The notes beneath the pieces were generated by a model. It did not search any database and was not told where the DNA came from. It saw only the letters and a list, made by a program, of their open reading frames with translations. A stretch of 64,000 bases of DNA from assembly GCA_024516155.1 (NCBI GenBank), contig JAJJXM010000018.1:806001-870000 (forward strand). Direction: 5' to 3'. The translations under genes were made by a program, and so were the position numbers. Positions 35,433 through 49,300 of this stretch are shown piece by piece; positions within the stretch are counted from its first letter, which is position 1, and each line of letters starts with the position of its first letter. This DNA comes from Pyronema omphalodes (taxonomy: Eukaryota; Ascomycota; Pezizomycetes; Pezizales; Pyronemataceae).

Positions 35433-36565
35433 AGTTTTGAAATTCCCATTAGAACATACATACATACATAACATAGTAGTGTTTTATTTTAGTCCCTCCC
35501 CTGGTTCCGTTTATGCTTAACTATTCCAAGCCCAGTCTATAATCCAATCCATCACAATTTTTTTTTTTTAACTCCATACATATCGATCCAAAGCGCTCAG
35601 AGTCCTCCTCTCTACTTTCGTAGCTAGCTTGATCTAGAGTACATACTACATACTACATACATACATGATTACTCTAGCTTAGGAAAATAACGTGGCGACT
35701 GGCATACATGTATGTACATAGTTTCAGCTTTATGATGACATAGCTGGTAAAGCTGGCATAGCTGGTACATGAAGATGGTATACAGTAGCTGATAATATGT
35801 ACATATGTACATATGTACTAGGCATCCATGGATGACAGATGTCAAACACACTTCAAACCGATGGAATCTCATCTATGATCTATCTATATTCCAGAACAAA
35901 CCAGAACAAGCCAAAAGAAACCAGAACCAATGCCTCCTCATAGCTCAAACTTACTATGGTGGATAAAAGAAAAAATCAAGAACCTCGGAACATATCTTAG
36001 CAGAAGCTGCTGCACGTCTATACGGAACACAGTGCACACCAAAAAAGTACTTTCCCTAATAATGCGTTAGCTAGCTAGATGGCCTCAGGCATCATGTAGG
36101 CTAATATGATACATCAGAGGCACAGACCTCCACCTTCACCTTCGCCTTGACTATGTTAAGGTCAAGCAGCTAGGGAAGTTTAGATACTGTATGATCGAAC
36201 CTTCTTTTTTTTTGCCCTGGTTGCTTGGCCTTGGCCTTGTTTTTATTTTTATTTTTGCTGACGATGATATTTTTGTTGATATTGATATTGATATTGATAT
36301 TGACATCACCATTAGATCCAGCGTGATGTATATATATGTATGTGCATGCATACATAAGCCCTAAACTCAAGCCCTGAACCCGAAGGCCGACATTCCACAC
36401 CATGGATCCTTCCACCTTCCATCTCCTTATCCAATACCCCCGCTTCGAGTAAAACTGTAAAAGTATACATACATACAAAATATCTACATGACTCTGACTT
36501 TGCCCTTGCCCTTGCTGTGCTCATATTCATATTCATATTTATACTCTAGAAGCTTAGTTAGGGTT

Positions 36566-36585
36566 AGCTAGCTAGCTAGCTAGCT
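36566..36585. repeat. TAGC tetranucleotide palindromic tract
   Basis: About five TAGC units. The tract is self-complementary. Shorter versions occur near 8962 and 16870, so the motif recurs in this window. Confidence 0.85.
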
Positions 36586-39082
36586 GTAGATATGTCTTGA
36601 TAATTCATTATTGCTTTGGAATTTTAATACATGTCATGTTATATACTGATATGGATATGGATATGGATATGTCACCTGTGCTGTGGCTTGGAATAGGTAT
36701 ATTTGTCTCTATGTATGTATATAGAGATAGATGCCAGGTGACCGGTTTTATCTATTCTAATTTCTATTCTACGGTTGATGGAAATGGAATATACTATACT
36801 AGTCTACGCTACTCTACTCTACACTACACTACACTACTCTACTCTACTCTACTCTCCTATACCTTAGCGTCTACTACTACTGTATACTCTATTCAGCATC
36901 TAACTGCAACTGCAACTGCAACTACGCTACAGCTAGTAGCTACTGCGCATATTTACACACATGTATACATACAGTCGACTGTACAGACATATGCTACTGT
37001 ACTGTGTATGCAACTGCTTGGACCATATGTAACTTAACTACATACCTTAAATCAGCTTGAGTGAGCTCCGTTATGATCAGCTTAGATTAGCTTAGATTAC
37101 TAAGATTAGCTGGAGTCTGTGTGTACATAGTGGTATATAGTGTGTAGTGTATAGTGTGTATACGAGATCATAACATATCGATAAATAACAAACGACAAAT
37201 GACTCTAGCATGAGGATATGGATGGTAGAGGATATGGATGGTAGAGGATACGGATACGAATGGTAGGATATAAGAATATCAAAGAACTAACAGCCTGAAA
37301 GTAAAAATGGAATACTGGTTATATGTAAACTTTAAACTTTAAACTGTCGACTGTGGACTTTACTTTGTTATAAATGCTATAAAACAACAGAACTGTGATA
37401 AATCTTCAGATTCTCTATGCGTGTAGCAGGGTACGTAGCTACGTATATCATATAGAGTCTTATTATTCTTTATTTATTTTTCGGAGAGCTGGAGAGAGAT
37501 ACATACACAGAGATATGGTTACTAGTTTACTAGTTTACTAAGCTACTACTGTATGCTAAAGTTATTAAGTTACTAAGTTACTAATCACCCCCATGTATCC
37601 CCATCACCATCCTCGGTACATAAATCATTAGCAGAATGGAAAATTAGTGCCTACACTTTTCATTTGTAAGTTGCGAGCTTAGGGTCTAAGACGTTATGGA
37701 TATAGCTTCAAGCTTCAGGCTTCGGGTTTCGGAATCTCATAGGCGGCCAGCTGGCTAGGGTTCGCGGGTGATTTGGAGGATGTGTGTATATGTATGGAAG
37801 TTTTGATTTGGGGTTGGGAAATGGTAAATGGTAGTGAGTCGTCAGTTGTGAATTACTAGTTGATACTACACATATATATGCATATGTAACTTCAGTTGGA
37901 AAAAGCGTTACAATCTACTGTCCGGGTTGGGTGGGTTTAATAACTTGTACTGTTTTTTTATTAGGCAAACGCGAGCCTTGATTTAGTTTCGGATCGTCAG
38001 TATTCCCAGATTTCCAGTTTTTTTTTCTACATACAATATACAAGGAATTTATGCAAGGAGAACCTACTTCCACTGCTTGTTGCAGAAGCAAGGTTATGTA
38101 TATACTGTGTCATTGTACTTCAGAAACTTCTAGTTCCAAGTATTTTCAGTGCTTACACCAACGTGCAAAACCATTTCCTGCTTTTATTAGGTCTATGTAA
38201 TCGATAAGCCAGATAACCCATTTCCCGACTATCACAATCTAAACTACACCTCCGAAATCCCATCCTATTTATGTACATAGCAATGAAAGCACAATAATTG
38301 CACTATGTACATACAAATGTATCTCTTACATATATATATAGCCCAGCATAGCCTACCCCGGGTTACTATTAAAGTATGTATCCTTAACATACAGACTCCT
38401 CTAGACAAGCTTAGGGCTACACCTTAAGGATTTATGTACATATGTAGTCACTAGACCAGTACATATGTACTTGATTCGGTATATAGATATTTGCCCTTTA
38501 TTTACATGCATGTACGGCATGTGAAAACTACCCTTTGTCTACGTACAAGTGCCTACATAATGAACCCGTACACGTCGGCGTATTACTAGATATGCGTGTG
38601 TATGTACCTTGCTTTAACTGAGCTCATGAGATTTCAGCCGTGCCGTGCTTATACGTACGCATACGGCGGCTATTTTGTGCGTATATGTATAGGCACGTGT
38701 ATGCATATACCGTTCACTTTTCTTCCTTTTTAAGTTCAAATACAGGAAATGATCTGGAGTATGTAGACTGGTTTCATAGTAAGTAAATACACACGAGAGC
38801 GCTAAAATATCTGATGATTATAAATCAGCTCCATTCTGTGGAGTGTGATCTTCTCCTTTCTTTTCACCGTGTTTTGTTGGTATGTGTACTGTTGATAATC
38901 AAGATATAGAAAAAGATGTACCCAAGATAGACATATGTGAAAACCTGTAAAACTGGCCTCAATGTACGTACCAAGATGCTGGCAGATTTAATTATGTATT
39001 CACATGTAAAGTACACTTTCCACGTCAACTTTTACACTTCGTGCAAGCTGGCGGGGGATTATGCATATCACTGGGGGTTCTG

Positions 39083-39142
39083 GTAGCCCTCGTAGCCCTC
39101 GTAGCCCTCGTAGCCCTCGTAGCCCTCGTAGCCCTCGTAGCC
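39083..39142. repeat. 9-bp array GTAGCCCTC
   Basis: Six perfect units and a partial one. The array is GC-rich within AT-rich surroundings. Confidence 0.92.
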
Positions 39143-40865
39143 GTAGGGGTCCTGGGAGTCCTGAAATATTTCAGCCCGTGAAAAATCTATGACCTACTAT
39201 AAGGTATCCAAGCGGATCCACTGTGTCATTGAAACCAATTGTATTCGTGTACTTTTTATGAGGCGGCAAACGCGGCTGTTTAGTTCTTCTCGAAACATAT
39301 CGGATGTAAAGCAGCGCTATTTAACGAGATTGCAACGGAGAAATTCGCCGGGAGCAGAATCACGTGAATAATTTGACCAATTTAGGTATTCCTTTTGCTA
39401 TTCTGTAATTGCACCACTTATTCGTACACCTTCAGTGGGATTGAAACTCGTTTTGAGATACTAAACTTGATATTCTTGTTGCAGTTACTAAACGCTTGTG
39501 TGAGACTGTTGTAGATAGGTATGGTAGATATCATTTGATTGTCAAACGGTTAATATGAAATAGAAACCCCGTCACTCAGCACTAGGATTCATGATTTATC
39601 ACTCTGGAAGACTACTCGAGGGACTGTATTGTCGTCTTATAAACGCATGATAAAGGCTTTATCTATCGATGTATAATTCTTATCACAGGGTAGAATTCAG
39701 CTTGAATCATTCAAATACAACTGTATACCGCCACAACGTTTCTGATAATATTATGTCTGGAAGTCTGTCCTCTGTAATAAGCAGACATCTGGGTTAGAAT
39801 TTTGCTCTTCAGAGTTGAATGAAACACGTTCTATCACAGAAGTTTCAGCCTAGATAAATTCAAAGCCTTGAGATGATAGTGAAGTTGTGAACCTGCAAAA
39901 GTGGAGGTGGAGATAAAAAAAGTGGGGGCGACAAAGAAGCAATAAGAGCCCCTAGATTAAGAATCTCGCTTATGTAGCTGCAACAACAGCGACAATTACT
40001 TCAGCTACATGACATCATTGAATCCAAAATCAAACCATTATCAATGTCACGATATTGACGGTTAAGCCTTTGTATGTACGTCGAACTAAGATTACTAAAC
40101 CATACATAATCCGCAAAGACGTTTATTAACCGGCTATTAATCTAGACTTGCATATGATGTATCCTTTTAAAAACACACATATGTATATGCATGGATAACG
40201 TTTGACCCCCGCCTCTGCCCCCACCGCAACACATGGTGGGTACATACATAAAAGCGCCTACATTCTGGTTATTAGGTAATATTTTCGGTTGCGGTAATAT
40301 ATCGAACCAATCCCTCGGTATCAAGATCTTTGGATCTTGGGAACCAGAAGCAGCAGAAACGGAGCAGGGGCTTAGAGGGACTAATTATTACGGTTGGGGG
40401 CTGATATGAATCATTCGGAAAATTTATGATGCATGTTAGTGATTTGACAGCATGCGTGATAACTTGTGATTGTTGTACTGTTTGACGTGTGTTGCTCCGG
40501 CGGCACTTCCAGGGCCTCGCGTAAACATCTTAGTAGATTTAGGGGCTGTATCTGCCAAAATGGAGTTCTAAATTTTCAAGGTGCCATAAGTGTGTCTATA
40601 CAACGCTGAAAGCCACCGACACGGTATGACACATCGTGGAATTGAGCAGCATTTTGTAAAATTCAGTACGGGCAAAACAGTATACTGTTGCTGAATAGCT
40701 TTAGCTTGACTAGTGTTCTTACAGCAAAGCGCTGAGTTTTCTGCTCAGAAATGGTTGAAAATTGCGCCGGAGACTTCGTCACGTGAAGACTGCTCGGTGT
40801 TTATTACTGACAAACATTTCGAGAGAGTTTTCGAAACCCCCTTTGTTTTCAAGGATATGGATACT

Positions 40866-43015
40866 CAAATCCCGTCTATAGCTAGTGCCCTTCGCTTATT
40901 CCCCGAACCCCACACAAGTAGTATCAAAATCCTCGCATAAAGGCTTACTAAGAATGCCTGCGAGGATATAGTATTTACGAGGATTACCCCATTGCCATGT
41001 AGCTAGAATCAGGCCACGGAAAATCTTTTAACAATGTGTCAATCTCCTCCACGTCTTTCACTTTTTGGCACTCTCTATCGACACTTGATGCTTTAAGTTG
41101 GCACGACTAGACACCATTTCGAGGAACATCGGTATCTAAAATTTGGAATCCATCATACCTCAGAATGACAACAACAACCTCCACCCTCTGGGTCTAGTTC
41201 CTGAGAGGAAGTGGATGCGAGCGCGACTTGACTCGAACTTCGCGTATGCATTTGATCTGAGAGATTCCCTTGGATAGATATGGGAGTGGTTCATCATGCA
41301 TCATGAATCAGTCACTAGTTTCTACCGAAACACACCCGGGTATAATGGTCTTCTGGTTGAACGGGGAAAGTGTGAAGCGTACAGAATAGCTGACGGTTGT
41401 GTGAAAGATCTTTAGGTCTTATCTTCCGTCAGAGATTTCTCATTGTTTTTGTTGGTAAGTTTCAACGCCTGTACATCTCTCTGCTATCTCCGGTCTTTGC
41501 TGATTGGTAGTTGTTCAGTCTATGCACCAAATCCGAACCCTCGTTTACCGATTTCGTCCAGAGAGACGTACTCTAAACGAAGAGACTGATTGAATAATAA
41601 CTCGGTGAGTTATAACCGTTCTCATCTCGCTGATACTACTTCTCAACTGAAGCCCTAACACATGTATAGACTTTCGAGCACTACTTTTACGAAACTTCGG
41701 CGCCTGCAGCGGGATCCTACGATGCCAACCTTGGCTATTTAATTCCACAATGGAACATGACACAACTTGTGCCTACCTTGATTTGTCCGCTTCTTTCGTC
41801 TGCTCTTTCGACCAGTTTTCAACCTCGCTTACTACCAGGCTCGAACAAAACCGAATTCCAGAAGACGCTTTGCCTGCCTTTTGCTCTCGCCAACGAGCTG
41901 GGTAAGAGGAGGCAATTACCTCAGGATTATTCTCTTTCCTGGCCCTTCTTCCTGCGACCACCCCCACACTTCCTCGACTTGGACGGCCAATCAGCGAGAA
42001 TGCGAGCACTGGGATGAAGATATCTTCGTCCGGTTCGCAACAGCCCAGTAAAAGGCTTTCATTTTTTTTTCTGTGGGTACTTAGAACTGTTTTGTTGTTT
42101 TCCGGGTTTCAGTGGTGGTTCGTTATGGCTTTGTTCTTCAAAAGCCACCCCCCGTCCCCGTCCCCCGTCCCCCGTCTCACACGAGCACGTGGCGGCTTTA
42201 ACCTTTCCTCTCTTTTCCTTTATTCTCCCCCATTCCTCATTCTGTTTTTCTTTGCCGCGTTGCTTAATGTATATGATCGCTTGTGTTTGGGATTACGGTG
42301 CTATCGTGGTTGGCATAGGCATCCGTACATCCATCTACCCGTGCCCTTTTCGCTTCCTCTGGCTGGGAATTCGGCTTTCCTTTTTTTCTCTTTTGATCCA
42401 ACTGTTGGAATCAGAATCTTTTATCCCACTCGGGATTACTACGAGCGGTAAATCAACGAGGGTAGCAATATCGCCTCTATTGGTATTGCGGTTTTACTCC
42501 TTTTCTTCGGTGTTGCTTTCCAGTATGTGCCATCCCTCTATTGTCCTTTCATTATCTCCAGAAATTCTTCTGACTGTCTATGCTCAGTTCACCGTCATCG
42601 CATAATAGCCCACACCCGGGCAATATTGATTCCACATGGGAAATGAACAGCTTTCGGCAAGTCGATGAGCTCAACAAAACATCCTTCCCTTCCCTCTCTC
42701 TCTACCCAACCGTTCCCATTACCCACACGATAACCCCCACCCTCCCCCGCCATCCCATCTTTTCCCTGCCGCATACTTTCTCTCCTTGTGTTCCGGGCTA
42801 TCAGTTGGTCGAATGTGCAGATCTGGTAGTAGACCTCTGGGCTCCCTTCCTCCCTCCCTCTTCCTTCCCACCTTCCACCATATTCAACTTGGATTGTGGT
42901 CAAGTTGGTGGGTGACTTTGATTTTTTGTTCCGTTCTGGGGTTTCGGATGTTGACTCCCTGTATGATTGATGGATGTGCTTTCGGGGAATTAAGGGTCTT
43001 TTTGTAGAGTTTGGC
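40866..43015 (+). repeat. Dispersed repeat copy A (about 2.1 kb, unknown class)
   Basis: One of three related copies; B and C lie on the other strand near the right end. Matching landmarks in order are: GCCCTTCGC-TATTCCC (40887), GGCTTACTAAGAAT (40941), an ATG in CAGAATGACAAC (41165), two intron-like segments at 41455-41518 and 41605-41669, ATTCCACAATGGAAC (41740), TTCGTCCGGTTCGC (42026), the TATGATCGC/TGTGTTTGGGATTACGG block (about 42270-42300) and TGTGCTTTCGGGGAATTAAG near the end (42975). Short reading-frame patches match between copies, for example FEH..YETSA and GYLIPQWN at about 41672-41756. In copy A the 41757-42017 frame stays open further than in B or C. There is no terminal repeat and no known transposon domain. 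It could be a decayed gene family, a non-autonomous element or a spliced non-coding repeat. Confidence 0.75.
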
Positions 43016-44131
43016 TATGATTGGTCATGAGAGTTATGTACGTTAAGCGAATTCGCTGGTGTTGTTTGTGTTAGCTCTAGAAAAGAATTGATTTCCTTGA
43101 ATGATAATCAGATTTTGTAAACGATTGTTGAAACTTAATTGCTCATCCGTGGTACTTGTGTGGCTGGTGGAACTGTCGAGGAGATAATACATCTTGGCTG
43201 TATCTTTCAGTCTATTGCTCCAACTGATGCATCTCCGGCTGATGTGTCGCCGGCCGAACATAGATGTCAGAAATTTGGTCCATTTTTCCTGTCAATGTTT
43301 TTCAAGTGATATGGAGATGGATCGTGAGATGCAAAAACCCTTCTCCAGAAATCGGCCATTTTGATCAAAATTGTTGGTTGTTCTTTTTTTTTTAACTACG
43401 AGTTTGGCAAAAAAATCAAGCGTGAGGTGCTTCCCTGTAATCATGGATTTTGATTCGATTTGAATACCTGAGAAGGGGTTTTCGAAGCGCGATTTTGCTG
43501 TCAGGACCCCGTGGTATTGTTTGCATTTCTTTGTTTCTACTTAATTTTCATTTTTAAAGTGTAAAGTAAGTATTTATTCACTGTTGTCCATTTGTATGTT
43601 TTTTGTACTCTCTGGAAAAAAACATATTCGTGCTGCAGGTGTTGAAGAGCGATGTTGGATGCAGCGAGGAATGCTGCTGTTTATTTGGTATCCCAAGAAC
43701 AGTTATATATTATTAAGTATTATCAGATAAATGCATATGTCTGTGAAGAAATCATGATTTTACATTCCTTTATTTCTGCCCGACTTTTGGCACAGGTATA
43801 ATCATCAAAAGAATCATACTTCATGATCGTGGCCCGGTGTTACCGAAAGACAAATAACAAGCCCTTATCTCAGCAAAACATGTTACACAATACCCCTCTA
43901 TGCGCAATTTGCATCTCACTACGCGTTTTGTGACCCTCCGTACCATCATTTCCTCACTTCCATGTTTGCACCTAACCTCGAGGCAACGCCAACTACGTAA
44001 TTACCATCACGTGGTTCGCGGCTCCTCTAGATTGACCAGGGTAGGCGTAACCAGGTCCAGGTTACAGGTCGCAGCACCATCGCGAGCTCCACGCATCACA
44101 ACAGCTTCTTAATCCCCCACCACAATCCACC
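43016..44131. other. Intergenic region upstream of V-ATPase subunit D
   Basis: No gene is seen. Most of the stretch is AT-rich. The last about 200 bp before the ATG at 44132 become C-rich with an AATCCCCCACCACAATCCACC leader (given in part), consistent with a promoter and 5' leader. Confidence 0.5.
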
Positions 44132-45129
44132 ATGTCAGGCGCCGGAGTATGTATTCTTCTCTCGTTTCTACAGCTTTGAACTCCAGGCTTTATCATGTTC
44201 GTTGGGGTTGTGCTAATATGGATTACAGAATCGCGAGGCGGTCTTTGCTACCCGTCAGTCCTTGGGTATAATGAAAGCTAAGCTCAAGGGCGCTGAAGTT
44301 GGTTCGTTTCCCACCCACCTTTCCTTCACAACCAAAACCACCCACCCAGCCACCGAATAGAGTAGAGTAGAGTAGAGCAGAGCAAAGCAGAAATATTCAA
44401 CCAGCTAGCCTTCGGTTCAAATACCCCGCAATACAGTTGCTGATATGAAAGATAATAGGTCACTCTTTATTAAAACGCAAATCCGAAGCACTCACAAAAC
44501 GATTCCGAGAAATTACCCGTCGAATCGATGAAGCGAAACGCAAGATGGGACGAGTCATGCAAATCGCGGCATTTTCTTTGGCCGAGGTAGCTTACGCGAC
44601 TGGTGGGGCCGGTAACATGAACTACGAGATTACCCAGGCTGTAAGGTCTGCAAGATTCCGGTTGAGGACTCGCCAGGAAAACGTTTCTGGAGTTTTGTTA
44701 CCTGCATTTGAAAGTTATACTACGGAGGGATCGGGAGATTTCGCTATGACTGGATTGGGTCGTGGAGGTCAACAGGTCCAAAAGGCTAGGGAGGTCTATG
44801 AAAAGGCGGTTGAGACTTTGGTGGAGTTGGCAAGCTTGCAGACGGCTTTCGTCATCTTGGATGATGTTATTAAGGTTGTTAACCGGAGAGTCAACGCCAT
44901 CGAACATGTCATCATCCCGAGAACTGCAAACACCATTTCCTACATCAACAGCGAACTGGATGAATTGGACAGAGAAGAGTTTTACCGGTTGAAGAAGGTA
45001 CAGGGAAAGAAGCAGGAGGAAGGTGCGGCATTGGAGTTGGAGGAGAAGAAGACTGCGATGCTCGAGGTTAGGGATGCGTCTGTACCACACAACGGTGAAG
45101 AGGATGATGAGAAGGATCTCATTTTTTGA
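44132..45129 (+). CDS. vma8: V-type proton ATPase subunit D
   Basis: The model is join(44132..44146, 44229..44301, 44459..45129), 252 residues. Subunit D forms the central rotor shaft of the V1 sector with subunit F and couples ATP hydrolysis to proton pumping at the vacuole. Exon 1 gives only MSGAG. Exon 2 gives [19 protein letters not shown] and onwards. Exon 3 continues [19 protein letters not shown] and contains the family signatures [29 protein letters not shown] and [16 protein letters not shown]. The long N- and C-terminal helices expected for a coiled-coil shaft are present, and the C-terminus is acidic ([10 protein letters not shown]). Donors are GTATGT and GTTCGT; acceptors are ACAG and ATAG. 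The introns are 82 and 157 bp, and the second contains an AGAGT microsatellite. The stop lies 152 bp from the stop of the convergent ubiquitin hydrolase gene. Confidence 0.96.
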
Positions 45130-45281
45130 TTTCCCTCCCTCCCTCTGTGTACTTGGTAGTTTTTGTATTCCCTCGCCTCTTGATGCGTGTCTGTTTTCTA
45201 TTTTCTAGCCCAGTAATAAACACCTCGTAGTTTGGTATTCCCTATTCTGATAACCCATGCAATAATACCCCACCTCCCCGC

Positions 45282-46350
45282 TTAATCAAATGTGGGGGTA
45301 AGAGCGACAAGGCTGAAATCAAGCCTTCCACTCTGCTTCTCGCGATCAATAAAAGACTGCACAACAGCAGCTGCCTTCTCACAGAGCACATCATCCTCCT
45401 CCCCAAGCTGACCACGATCCAAAGGCCCCTTCCTCCGTCCGTCAAGCTCATACAAATGTCCATCAACCGCACTCTTGGTAAAGCAAACATAGTGAAGCTC
45501 AACTTCGTCCTCGGCATTTGGTACCGCGCTATCTCCTTGTGTTGCTGCATGCTTATGAGCCACCTCAAGCTCGTCACTCTCCTCCAAAGCACGCGCACGA
45601 TCTAACCGTCCCAAAGGTCGAGTTCTGTCCAGCAGTCTGCTCAAGGGGGTATCCGGTTCTATTTGGGTTGTTAGTAACTTCTTTCTCTAGAGCTTACAAA
45701 GCTCCCAGTAGAGGTGTTTCTTCCAGTAGCAAGTAGATGCAAACCAAGGGAGTATTGTGAAGATCTGAGGTTACTTACTAATAAGCTCTCTCGCACCATT
45801 TGCAACGGCATGAAGTACACCCATCATTCCACAGGCATTTCTAATGGTCTGCTTGAACCAAATTGGATCCTCCTCATCACCTTTCTTATCCCAATCCTCC
45901 AAATTTGCATCTTCTTCTAATCTAGCCTTCTCATAAGATTCCGACACGGGAAAGACTAATAAAAGTGCTAAAGCAGGTCTTGGAACGAAAGCGAGAAGGT
46001 CCGGATCATCGATGGAATAAACGTCGACAAAACCAAAACGTGATGAAAGTCCCAAATCGTGAACTAAGCGCGTCATCAACTCTGGATTACATCTATTTTA
46101 TTTTTGTTGCAATAAAAAATTGCGGGGGGTTAGTGATTTTGATGATACAAGACACACAAGACACAGACACATACACACACAAGACACAAGCTGATGATGA
46201 TGATGGTGACAGTGATAGTAACAGTGACGGGGATGTGCGGGAGAAGGTGGGGGCCGGGAAAAAATTGGAATCTTACTCTAAAGGAATGAAAGCTTTTCTT
46301 GCGCGTGGAATCGCGTTCGAATCCTCGACGATGGGTTGTGAACTCGACAT
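45282..46350 (-). CDS. Ubiquitin C-terminal hydrolase (UCH family, peptidase C12)
   Basis: The model is complement(join(45282..45658, 45779..46092, 46277..46350)), 254 residues. The enzyme removes small adducts from the ubiquitin C-terminus and helps recycle ubiquitin, and may act on Nedd8/Rub1. Exon 1 ends AFIPL plus a split Glu codon, and exon 2 continues CNPELMTRLVHDLGL. The active site fits the family: oxyanion Gln106 and Cys112 in QTIRNACGMMG, His185 in ELHYVCF and Asp202 in GHLYELDGRRKGP. The His-Asp spacing is 17 residues, two more than I recall for human UCH-L1. Introns are 184 bp (GTAAGA...TAG) and 120 bp (GTAAGT...TAG). The first intron carries CA and GAT repeats. The size matches yeast Yuh1-type enzymes, with no long C-terminal extension as in the proteasomal UCH37 type. 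Confidence 0.93.
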
Positions 46351-49300
46351 TATCGTTGCGATCGTTAGGTTGTGCGTGATGATTATGAAAGACAGAACGG
46401 GACGGAGAACACAGTTTCGTGGCTATGGTATGGGGGGTCTCGAACTCGTTAAGCTACTAGCTCCACCGATGACGTAGTTACACCCCCCACCTCCTTACCC
46501 CAAGGATTCTTCGGGTTGCGTTGCGGTTTGGTTTGTTGCTAACTGCTGTAAGGCTTTGTGACACCATTGAACAGCAACGCAACGCAACTCAACGTAACGC
46601 AATGAACATTCACAGCTGAACCCCCGCAGTAAGAAAACGTTTCTGTGCGACAAAACGGAAATCATCTACGTCATGAGAAAAAAAATTTGATGCTGAGGAG
46701 GAGAGTCCTGCATATGATGTCTGCAGGTGAGGGGGAAAATGTGAGAGGTCGATTTCATGAGTATGGATGGTGACTGGGTGGATGGATTATATAAACGCGC
46801 GGTTGACGCGTGTTTGCTGGCGAAGGGAGGAGGAAGTTGGGCGTTAATTCAGTACTTGTCATGTGGATTCTGAATAATATAAGGCACAGTCAGAAAAGTA
46901 TCGTCTAAATATATATACGTATTGTTGAAAATCTCCTGGTATGGAATCAAGATTATGGGACAGGGAAAATTATGCACAAAAGAGAAATAGATATGATATG
47001 ATATTAATCCAACGATAAGTTTAGCTGAAACAGTCGATCATCGCAAACAAACCCGGAAGGATCGATCGTCTCGGTTGTCTTGCATTACTATCATCTCGTC
47101 AAGCTCTTTTTATATCAGCAACCATTGATCCTTGTTCTGAACTTTGAGAGAGTTTTTTTTTATCAGTTCCTCAACATTATAGCATTGGCAATTCATCCAT
47201 AGCATGTATGTGACCTGCTACTGGTCTCCGATATCCTCAGTGCATTTCCAAAAGTCACATATTCGCAAAAATAGAATTTTTTCTCATAGTTGGTACAGGC
47301 CTAAGTTGTTATGGCCTTCTACGGAATATTAAATTGTATTCATACTCGTCTACTCAGAAAAAACTAGAAACCTGAAAATTACGAACGTGTTTCCGGATTA
47401 AATCATGAATCAAATTGTCTACAATTCGAAAAACATGAGAATATTGATTGCCCCTGATATGTAATATGTAGTAGATCAGTTGATCAAGAGAAATGAACCA
47501 ATTCAGTACACAGGTGTATATACCTTAACATTACACATTGAAAATAGAATAACTCGACTTCAAAATCGTTCAATACTATCATTAGGAACAGAAATAACCA
47601 AACTATCTTTCCAAAATAAACAGCAGGAGTTTTTTTCTTTACTTGTGATAAAATAAAGCGGGGTAGTCTTTAATTGTATATCGATTATCGAGGTATATCA
47701 TATAGCACCATATCCAGAGACTAGAGTTACAGTTCTCAACCTATGATCAATACAGGAGTACATATAAATATATAGAAAGAAGACTTCAAGGGAGCCCCAT
47801 AAGCCATCCAAGCCCAAGTACCTCAATAACCTCAACCCCAAGTCCGTATTTTCAGCTACATAATTACAATTGCAATGAAATAAATCATATCAACTATAAC
47901 TCTAACTCCAGAACTCCTCGTTAACCCCTCAACACTGTAAATAAAACCACAGCCACAACCCCGCTGTATATAGATGAATGGAGTCTGGAAGTACAGTAAG
48001 TGAAGATTGTAAAGTAAGCTGAATGGCAAGTAAATCATCGTCAATTGGAACCCCAACCACCTCCTCCAACAATAGCAGCAGCAGCAGCAAACCGAGTTTT
48101 TTATTTTATTTTATTTTTTTCGTTTTACATTCTTCCGTTTCTTACCGGAATTTGATATCCCGATGACGGATCCGAGTGGAAGTTGAAGTTTGCTGAAAGT
48201 TAATTTTATTTATATACTGTTGAGCTGAGAAGGATAGTATAGATGCTTAATAGTACCCGGATATATATGTGGATAGAGAAAGACTTGTAGCTAGTCTAAT
48301 ATTTGGAGAGTTTAGTTAGTAGTCATGTATACTTTACGATGGCTTTTTTAAGCTTGAAGACGGAATCTTTTTTTCATTTCTTTTTTTTTTTTCACTTTTA
48401 ATATTGTGGGTATATATGTGTATCTATTGGTATAGGAGGACAGTACCAGGACTAATATGTGATGTTTGGATGTCATTAATTTTCCTAAGGACAGGTTGAT
48501 GCGTTCGCTGAGGTTGGTGATTACTAATTTGTTAATCGGCCTGTTGATTCAGAATTGTGTAGAACTCTTTCTTTGCACTTCCAGATTTATGGATGAAGCA
48601 ATGAATCAATTTCAAAAGCTAAGCTGAGTTTAGAGAGGAGAAAAATAGAGATGCCGAATTAACGATGCTAATCTTGAACTCTGTGGTATTATAATATCAT
48701 GGCAACATACACACAGAAAAGCAAACGAGATGAATGTAGCTTTAACACAGATTACTTCAATTAAGCTGGTCATATATGGTTCTCTTAGTTCTTTTAGTTT
48801 TCTCAGTTCTTGTAGGTGGTTCTCCTAGTACATCTCGTAGTTGCATATACATCAATATATATAACCGAACATGTACTTTCCAGTTTAAGTATAATTCTTT
48901 ATTACGCAATACCAAGACTGACGCCAGAAAATTGGTAATGTTGAGGTTAAGGTGTAGGTGTAGGTTAAGGTGTAGGTGTAGGTTAAGGTGTAGGTTAAGG
49001 TGTAGGCGTAGGCGTAGATGTAGGTGCAGGTGCAGGTGCAGGTGGAGGTGTAGGTTGAGTTGAGGTGTTACCGGTTCGTGAGCTATTTCACTCTCTCATT
49101 CTCTATTTCCCCTTCTCTCTGTCCTTCTCTCTCTCCTTATGTTTCCATCATATTACCCCTCACCCACAGCGATTTTTTCGGGCTCAATCATCATCACAAC
49201 CGCAATCGACAAACACAAGCACAACCACTATCGGTGTCGCATCAATCAGATCCATCATCTATCTACAAAGAAGAAAACCTCCGACATCGCTGTGCTACAT

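Larger units (their letters stand above)
32661..40865. other. Long intergenic region, rich in simple repeats
   Basis: About 8 kb without a supported gene. The part just above 32660 is the promoter and leader of the desaturase. A 181-codon plus ORF at 33427-33972 has internal LDDGW / DDGCM near-repeats but no recognisable family. G tracts lie at 34241-34255 and 35148-35166. Other simple repeats are a 9-bp array at 35374-35432, TTGATA units at 36270-36302, a GCTA tract at 36566-36585, ATATGG units at 36650-36670, ACTCT units near 36803-36855 and a 9-bp array at 39083-39142. I see no tRNA or transposase. Confidence 0.5.
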
